Assembly: GCA_025765615.1 (NCBI GenBank)
Contig: JAIVFJ010000039.1
Location: 186,001-250,000, forward strand
Source: Zopfochytrium polystomum
Lineage: Eukaryota; Chytridiomycota; Chytridiomycetes; Chytridiales; Chytridiaceae
Length of the DNA stretch: 64,000 bases
Direction: 5' to 3'
Shown: positions 57,190 to 64,000 of the stretch, one piece after another
How positions within the stretch are numbered: the stretch's first letter is position 1
How the letters are laid out: the number at the start of each line of letters is the position of its first letter
Program-made: the position numbers and the translations under genes
The notes under the pieces: generated by a model
What the model was told of the DNA's origin: nothing
The model's input: the letters and a program-made list of their open reading frames with translations, nothing else
The model's database searches: none

Positions 57190-60100
57190 TTATTTTGATT
57201 TAGCATTCCATGCAAACGTGTGGAAGGAAATCCTACCGTCATTGTCCTCAACATCCTGGCCATCAATATCGGCCAAAACATCACTTGATGTGGAAATCAT
57301 TTTTGGCCTAGGTTTCAGACTGTGGTTTGCATTTTTTTCATTTTGTGCACTGTTCCCGCCGCTTGGGGGGAGTGGTTCATCATCAAACATTGAATATGGG
57401 TTTCCAAAGGTGTCTGCCCGGTGTTGATCATTTGCAGTGAACCAGGTCATCGATAGCAAACGTCGAAATGTTCCACCAATTGAAGCAACAATCCCCAGTC
57501 CATTTTCCTCACGATTTCCACTGATGCTTGAATCATCCACAGGCAGCAGCCCTTGTTTGGCAGTTGGTGCCGCCTCAACAACAATCTGAGAAAATGATTC
57601 ACGACGGCTCAATCCGCCAGCGCCTTCTTCTTGGTGGCTGCTTTCCGAGGGTAGATGCCCAAAATCTTCGGGAAAGGCATTGGATGTTTTGCTCTCACCA
57701 TTTTCATTTGTCTCCAGTTTAGGAAGATTTTGGTCGACTTTGCTGTGCTGCCTTTCAATAATCATTGCTGCCTTTGCTACAGCCCGCTCAGCGGCGCTCT
57801 TTGCCCTCCAAAACAGGGACCTCCACAGGAAAGTTGCTCGTAGTCGCTTTCCCCATTGCGATCCCATGAAGTTCGGATTCTTGAGTTCGGAATAGGCGAT
57901 GTATTCGTAAAAGACGGCATGAACGAGAAGCAGAAGGCAGAAATAGAAAAGGACAATCACTGTAGCGAGAATCGGTGTGTCGCCAGTTGATTGGAAAATA
58001 TCAACCTCAGAGACAGTCGGATCATCCACGTTTGGGAGCTGTGCTGAAGTTGTCGAAGATAAGAAGCTGAGGATGATTCCCGCAAGGAGAAAAATAATGG
58101 TTGTTATCCATGAGAAAATAGAGAGGTGATTGACTCTCGAGAGTCTGTATGGTTTCAAGTACTTGCATGTGTGAGTTGGACATATAAAGAAAAATTCACA
58201 CGTACCACAACCGCAAAGAGGTATGTGTACATCAAGCAGATCGAAATGAACATCAGGTAGGAGGGGTGACGCTTGAATATCACTGGGAGCATCATGAAGA
58301 CCAGCCTGATTGCATGCATTATTACTAACACATGCGATTCCCACAGCCAACTGTTACTTACGACCACATCATTTGACAAGGCGTCCAGTACCATGTAGAC
58401 TCAGAATATGAAGAGTAAACAATGCTCAGGCGCTGCACAACTTGTTCTTCATGAAGCTGCTTCCGGTGACGGAAACTGGCAGCAGCCTTAGTCATGCCAC
58501 AACAGCATTGGTACTCACAGTGTGAAGAATATGAACGCAGGAATTCCAGCGCCGTAAACAAACTGCGCAAGAATCAAAGTTAGAGGTTTTTCAGAATCCG
58601 AGGTTTTTTCAATCTTTTATCTAACTTACACTGAGAACGAACGCCAGCGGACGATACGCAAAATACTTGTCGTCGTAGCAAGTTACCGACGGACTTCCTG
58701 TTTCGCAATTGGCCTCAGGTTTGTGGACAGAACAAAACTGACAGACCTGGGATGTAAAACCTGTCATCTTCGAGATTATTGTAAGAACAACCTCTTAATT
58801 TACAGACTGGTACCGTAAGGGTCGCTGATGCACGTGAATAATTTCAAGGCACGGTCCGTCAGAGGAATATGGAAAAGGCACAGAAAGCTGAAGAAACCAT
58901 TCCCTGTTGATAAACTTGAGCAGAGAAACTCCTTAAACTTGAAGCTCACATGAAAACCTCCGCCATTTCTGCGAGCTCTCTGTGAAAGCTCGATTGTGCT
59001 TCTTGGACTCAAATCGGGCAAAGATCCAGCTGTACCCCAAAAAGATGCCTCCGAAGATTAAAGGTAAGGCCCAGACAAGCAAAAGTCTTGGATAGTACGT
59101 AAGCCCAAAAGCACATTGTAAATTGATGTAATCCTATGTTTGACAAGTGAGGCAGCAGTTCCAGTTTGAGTTCAAGCTGTACCGTGTTCAGAATTGTAAT
59201 GGACATGGCTTTTACGATTCCACCCAGGTATGGATTCCATGTAAGTGGATACTTCAATGCGTGTTAAGAAGGCAAATTAGTTGAGCTTTCACAGAAATCC
59301 AACCTTATCGAACAAGCCAATAACTTGAACAAACATGAGAAGATTTCCGAATGATGCGCTCGAAGCGTTCCAGACTGCTCGAGACAGCCACCATAATGGA
59401 GCCAAGCATACGCACAGCAGGATACCAAATGCAATCCATCCACTTGCATTGCTGTCGCATATTACGCATTTTCCATTCACGCTGACGAAAGATGGTGCGC
59501 AAAATCTGATGGAGCCATTGTCAAAATAAAAGCGCAACGCAATCAAGCAGAGAACTAACGCGCAGCGAGGACCGACGTAACCAATACCGCACGTGTTGTT
59601 ACCAACACAGCTCTCGGGAACAAAGCATTCCAGAAACATCTTTCCGACAACCGGGCTTGGCGAGAAGCCAGGCAGACTAACGGGATCTTCCAGCCCACCG
59701 ACGCAAAGCGCCCCGAAAGGGCACGACAAGCAGCCTGTTGAGCTTGCGATATTCCTCCTTGACGGAAGGTATGTGCCTTGTGGGCAAAAGATCGTTACAT
59801 TCAATGCGACCTGATTCATCGAAGCTCGGCGTCCCAGCACGTAAATTGAGACAAAATGTGTTCCGGGACTAAGCGTCGGCGTGGTGCAAAGGATACTTGA
59901 CGGAGTTGTTGCATTTTGGTCTGAAAAAATCACCGATGCAGGAACCATACTCTGATCGTCGAACGAACAGGATATGGGCAAGGAGACTGGTATACCTACA
60001 CTGCGTATCTCGATGGACGAATTGCCTGTCATGCTGACTCGTTGAGGGTTTATAGATTGTACGAGTAGTTCAGTGCAAGTATAAGATGTCAATGAGATCC

Positions 60101-61498
60101 AGTTTGGGGGAGGACATCTAAGTTGTAAAGAAGTCAGCTTATCCAAGCAACGGGCAAAGACAGCTCTAACAGGAATCGGTTGCCTTCCACTCGAGCAGAC
60201 TCTGACACTTCCATTTCAGCAATCCCGCTGGGCAGGAATCCGTCAAATTGATTTGAGGATACGTCCAATACAAGAAGACCGGCAATCCAGATAGTTCCCA
60301 ACGGAATCGATCCACTCAGCGAATTTCCAGATATGTTGAAAACGACAAGGGGAAGCGAAGCTGTAGCAAGGCTCGGCGGAAACTGCCCGGACATTCCGCT
60401 TTTGGAGAGTTGTACATAATTGAGTTGGTCGAGCTGAGATATTGATGAGGGAAATGTGGCAATCTGATTTTCTGATAAATCCAAGGCCCTGAGGTACCGC
60501 GGGAGCGGTGGCACCCCGAAGGCGGTTCCGTTCGCACTAACGGTGCTATTGGGGCACTGCAAGTTGTTGTTTCTCAACGATAATTCGGTGACGCGTCCGG
60601 CAACACAATTCGAAAGGCCGGACCAGCTGGATAAACTGTGCGCGAGGCCCTCCTTGACGTCGCACGTCGGGTTGGAAAGGCTCCAACCATCTTTGTCATG
60701 CCAAAATGGACCGCCACATTGATTGTACAATGCTATCAGCCGCTCGCCGTCGTCGTTATGGCAGGAAGCACCTAACAGTAAAAATGTACGAAATCAATGT
60801 GAAATCGCATCCCTTCTAAATTTACCCGCGAATCCAGGATAACACGTGCAAGAAATTTGATCCGAGGAGCAGTGTCCTCGGCCGAATTCTGCGAAGCAAG
60901 AGTTTGGACAACCGGCCATTCTAGCCGGCCCTCTCCACCACGATGCGAAAAACCCGTCGAATTGAGGAGATTGCGAGTCTGTCACGAATCTGACCATCAC
61001 GCTGGTCTGCGTCAATGGGTCTTGAAACTGAGATGCGAGCCTTTGAGTAACGACAAACGTTCTTGCACCGGCTGCTGGGAACCAGAAGCCCACCACGCTT
61101 CCTAGTAGGATTGAGGTTCCATTACTCAAATTTATCGAGATTTCAATTCGATCGCGAGATAAAGGATTGAACTCCCAGTGGGATACTTCAACCGTGACGA
61201 TTGGATCGTCTGACAGCTCTCCAGAGGGGGAGGCTGCTGGTACGCTTATCGGAATTATCCACGTGCAGTTGCTTCCAGGGCGGGAGTGTTGAAATGGTAG
61301 CGAGCCGTCTGCAATCGTCCCATTGAGTCCGTCCAAAACCACAGATTTCCCATTGGAACAATATGCAAACGCAGTGTCGGAGAGACCAACCAGCAGTATC
61401 AATAAAACGCAATAAACACTGACGCGGTGGTTCCTGATGGTCGACTTGTGCTGCGGTGGGTATGATTGCGATGGCAGGCAAGTGCCATTCCTCAGCAT
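57190..61498 (-). CDS. Large CUB / EGF / LRR / IPT-TIG / Cys-rich multi-pass surface receptor
   Basis: At least 12 exons on the minus strand. The ATG at 61498 leads to a signal anchor ('VYCVLLILLVGLSDTAFA'). Order: CUB-like domain ('SNCTWIIPISVP', 'VSHWEFNPLSRDRIEISI', 'FDGFFASWW'; 61380-60930), EGF-like Cys cluster ('CSSDQISCTCYPGFAG'), leucine-rich repeats ('LRALDLSENQIATFPSSISQ', 'FNISGNSLSGSIPLGTI'; 60640-60170), IPT/TIG domain ('SINPQRVSMTGNSSIEIRSV' to 'SPGTHFVSIYVLG'; 60085-59845), and GCC2/GCC3-type Cys module ('CPQGTYLPSR', 'GCLSCPFGALCVGG'). Then come about eight membrane segments with the pattern 'LFTCISDPYG', 'CYDDKYFAYRPLAFVLS', 'FVYGAGIPAFIFF' and 'WYWTPCQMMW', shared by large protist surface proteins (family knowledge). 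A cytosolic tail of about 230 residues ends 'HTFAWNAKSK'. Ligand and signalling partner unknown; an environment sensor or adhesin is inferred. Confidence 0.8.
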
Positions 61499-61898
61499 AT
61501 TTGAGAGAGACTTTCGTTTTTGGGCAGAGCCGATGGTGTACCCTTCTCCGATTGTGGAAGAACTGCGGAACGGCCAAGCGCTTATTCCGGGCAATGGACG
61601 CGCCAAAAGCGATGTGGAAGTAAAATTCAGCCTCGACGACTCTACGCAGGCTTTGCAAGCACTCTCAAGGTGTCGAAAAGGATAGATTGTTAGCGGCAGA
61701 AGAACGTAATCCAAAGATTCGGAATATCTATTCCAAAAAACGTTTATTTAAATGTACGTCATTTGTTGATGAATGCAGTAGACTAAACCTGAATAGACTG
61801 GCGCACGACGATGAGGGTAGACTGAAACCAAAAGTGCGGAATACCTTTCGCACGAAGTAGCGCAAAGTTAAAAACGTCTCAAAGTAGCCAATGATTGG

Positions 61899-61929
<31 letters not shown>

Positions 61930-63434
61930 AGAGTGAGTGAGTGAGTGAGAGAGAGAGAGTGTGTGAATGAGTGAGAGAGATTCTGTCCAATTGTCCGAAA
62001 CGTCTAGGCTTGAAAGAGCAGGGGAGGCCGCGAGCGGTCGAAGACAGCGAGTCCGCTCAATTGGACGTTTGCGGTGCCGGCGACGTCGAAGTTGCAGCCA
62101 AAGCCGCGACAGGGACCGCTTTGCCGAAGTGGCCAAACTTCTTTTTGCAATCACGTTAAAGTGGGCAAGCTGCGGCAGTAATCGAGTGACGACTGCGAAG
62201 GTGTCACATTCCGTAAAAGGTGCTCATGCGACGGCGAGATCGTGGCGATGGCCTCGGCAGCAGCGGTGATGGCCACGGAGTTGGCGGGACCGCGGCTTTT
62301 GACCGTATCGGCGGTTGCTCCGCCGACACGGCTATGACCGATCGTGCGTGGCCACCTTGCGCTCCACGCAAAAGAAAGGTTGATGGCTTTGGGATAGGGA
62401 TTGCAGGTGGATCGCTCGAGGGCGAGGATGGGGTGTTCGGGGATGGGGTAACAGCCACGACTGACAATCCTCACCTATTGACCTCACACGAAATGTTTCT
62501 TGGACGAAAGAGAAGGGGTGTTTGGAGGAAAACAAAAAAAATTTGAAAAACTCGAAGCCACAGACACGAAATCCGAAAGGCGATGAAGCAATGGCGTCGA
62601 AATTAGGAACTGATGAGTCCCAGTTCCACAGTGACAACAGGCTTTCTCTATTCCTTTTGTAATTGGCGAATGCCCCTTCTGTTCAGCTTCTACTGCGCGA
62701 GCAAAGCAAGGCTATCAACTTTGCACTGCAGAATTCCCTGTCTTGCCTTTCAAGTCATCTGTACTTACATTATTTCAAAAGTTGAGCCTCGACTTTCATT
62801 TGGCCGATTCCCTCCGATGAGCAGTTGTTTCACCTCGAGGGAAAACTCCACGCTCGATTAAAGCTTGATGGGCAGCTGAGTCTTGTTTGGGGCCTTTGCC
62901 CGGTTTCTGTCACTAAGCCTTCGCTTTATATCACGGTAGACCAATCGGCCCAGCTGCGAAAAAAAAACTAAAAGAAGTCTACTTCCACTCCCAGCAGGCA
63001 AAATACTTCGTAACACCACACTCACAATCGGTAGGCAAAAAATGAAGCCCGACCATTGACGCTCACAAACCTGTTAGGGGTGCGTCGAAGAGGAAGAACC
63101 ACTCCGCGCAGGGTTAAAGAACAAAGCAGAGTTAACAGCTCGAAAACGCCAAAAGGGTTGTGAAAAGATGGACGCGGAGAGGGACGGGTTTGAAAATAAA
63201 AGAAGGAAAAAGGCAATCGCACCTGGGGAAGGAAATCAGTTGTAAGCATTGGCAGGAAGAAGGAAACAAGGAAAGGAAAAACAGTATGGCAAACGCTTCA
63301 TAATCGAGTCGTCACAATGACAACCATGGACTGAAAATGAACAGGCCCGGCAAATTAGAAAACAAACGGGAAAAAGAGAGCGATAATGCGCAGCCGACTA
63401 TGGAGCGTCTAAGGCGGCCCAACTGAACCCAACA
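61499..63434. other. Spacer with GAGA/GAGT microsatellite, no confident gene
   Basis: Promoter side of the receptor gene and 3' side of the SH3 gene. It contains a purine microsatellite (61900-61980), then GC-richer sequence at 62000-62470 of a composition like R1 but without a convincing alignment, then AT-rich sequence. Several open frames of 60-110 codons lack family features. Fragments of a small split gene around 62600-62860 cannot be excluded. Confidence 0.4.
61900..61980 (+). repeat. GA/GAGT microsatellite
   Basis: Alternating runs of GAGAGA and GTGAGTGAGA over about 80 bp. Confidence 0.9.
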
Positions 63435-64000
63435 TCAGCGCAAGTAACCGTCTTCCGTCGCAACCGTAAACTGGCTGGCCCTGTACGCAGCACCACCACC
63501 TCCACCGTTGTTGTCCGCACCCTCTGCTCCGTTACCGAACCCGGCAAATCCAGCGGGCGGGCCGTACATACTGCTGCCCCTCTGCCTGATCGAGAAGCTG
63601 GCACGTTCGACGCGAGCGCCGGCTCCGTCGATCCAGAAGTCGCCACGATTGCCTGCTCCTCCGCCCGCTCCCCCGGCCCCACCAGCACCGCCGTCTGCCG
63701 ACTCTGTCAGGTACGGGGCGACGCATGCCAACGGGAAAGATCCCTCCATCTTGGTCGTCATGTTAAAGCCGTAGCCCCACCCATCGTCGAACTTGCACTT
63801 GACGAGGACGGGGTCGCCCACGTACAGGTAGATCTCGTCAGACAGGTTCGGGACGTAGTTGAAGACAACTTCCATCGTTTCGGGAGGAGCGTTGGGGTCG
63901 GCTTCGGGAGCGCCGGCTGCCGGGAGGCCAGGGGGAAGGGGGATGCCGCCGGCGGGAGCGGATGCACCAGGGTTCGGCCCGTTGGGGTTGGCAAAGGCGC
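63435..64000 (-). CDS. SH3-domain protein, C-terminal part (gene continues beyond the window)
   Basis: The minus-strand frame is open from the window edge at 64000 to a stop at 63435, so the gene is cut at its 5' side. The visible N-terminal part is Pro/Gly/Ala-rich ('NPNGPNPGASAPAGGIPLPP'). An SH3 domain follows from about 63875: 'VVFNYVPNLSDEIYLYVGDP', 'DDGWGYGFNM' and 'GSFPLACVAPYL', with the ALYDY-like start, the central Trp and the Pro/Tyr of the ligand groove present. A Gly- and Ala-rich tail ends 'FTVATEDGYLR'. SH3 domains bind Pro-rich peptides in cortical or signalling proteins (family knowledge). What lies upstream is outside the window, so the whole protein cannot be named. An ATG at 63873-63875 is internal and an unlikely start. 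Confidence 0.75.
   Translation of the reverse strand, partial: AFANPNGPNPGASAPAGGIPLPPGLPAAGAPEADPNAPPETMEVVFNYVPNLSDEIYLYVGDPVLVKCKFDDGWGYGFNMTTKMEGSFPLACVAPYLTESADGGAGGAGGAGGGAGNRGDFWIDGAGARVERASFSIRQRGSSMYGPPAGFAGFGNGAEGADNNGGGGGAAYRASQFTVATEDGYLR

Noticed and set aside
61967..62269. Arg/Ser-rich plus-strand frame after the GA microsatellite
   Set aside because: Low-complexity translation with no family features.
62000..62480. Third R1 copy
   Set aside because: Composition and the preceding GA tract are similar, but I could not align conserved blocks such as CTGATCACGAAGAG.
1..64000. tRNA, rRNA genes and CRISPR arrays
   Set aside because: No cloverleaf with A/B box sequence, no rRNA-like segment and no regularly spaced direct repeats were noticed; a tRNA scan would be decisive.

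Overview
The window is nuclear DNA of a eukaryote. Genes are split by many short introns (mostly about 50-100 bp, GT...AG), sit on both strands, and are separated by repeat-rich spacers. My best guess is an early-diverging, chytrid-like fungus. The reasons are an IP3-receptor-family calcium channel (absent from ascomycetes and basidiomycetes), a CRH-type GPI-anchored cell-wall GH16 enzyme, a Ptc5-like mitochondrial PP2C, a fungal-style pseudogene with a 'LLTVSRTIHEAA...LYGEN' motif, and a tandem-repeat protein of the 'LQWWKDSGL' type that I associate with chytrids. The assignment is inference and no rRNA or tRNA gene is present to test it.

Layout. 1-5941 is a transposon graveyard. A piggyBac-type transposase gene is interrupted just after a candidate start codon by a solo LTR and then by a larger inverted-repeat element (family A), which carries a third element (family C) nested in it. 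6651-9329 (-) is a hormone-sensitive-lipase-like hydrolase. 9840-14440 holds a dispersed repeat (R1), a decayed coding region and a second family A copy broken by another solo LTR with a perfect target duplication. 15198-18316 holds a small H/S/N/Q-rich ORF, a duplicated tail of the neighbouring phosphatase gene and a many-lesion pseudogene. 18616-20804 (-) is the PP2C phosphatase, divergent from elongation factor 2 (21789-24826, +). 25899-29674 (-) encodes an unusual protein joining a UBC (E2) fold to zinc-binding Cys clusters and an F-box. 30465-31906 (-) is the GH16 enzyme, and 32493-32986 (-) a small amphipathic-repeat ORF. 33366-34472 (+) is the WW-repeat protein and 34997-39141 (+) cytosolic leucyl-tRNA synthetase. 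40969-42427 is a third, intact family A copy with a perfect 4-bp target duplication. 42709-43764 (-) is a HAD hydrolase. 46319-56312 (+) is the large IP3-receptor-family channel. Convergent to it, 57190-61498 (-) is a large CUB/EGF/LRR/TIG multi-pass surface receptor. 63435-64000 (-) is the 3' part of an SH3 protein running off the window.

How the genes relate. There is no operon logic. Housekeeping translation genes (EF2, LeuRS) are interspersed with metabolism, wall and signalling genes. The most notable part is the right-hand 16 kb, where a calcium-release-channel homologue that appears to lack the IP3-contact residues lies tail-to-tail with a big sensory or adhesion-like receptor. Whether they work together cannot be read from the DNA.

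Caveats. All exon boundaries were judged by eye. Two conserved genes (EF2 and the UBC/F-box gene) carry a single-base frame break at a run of C, which looks like assembly error at least as much as biology.
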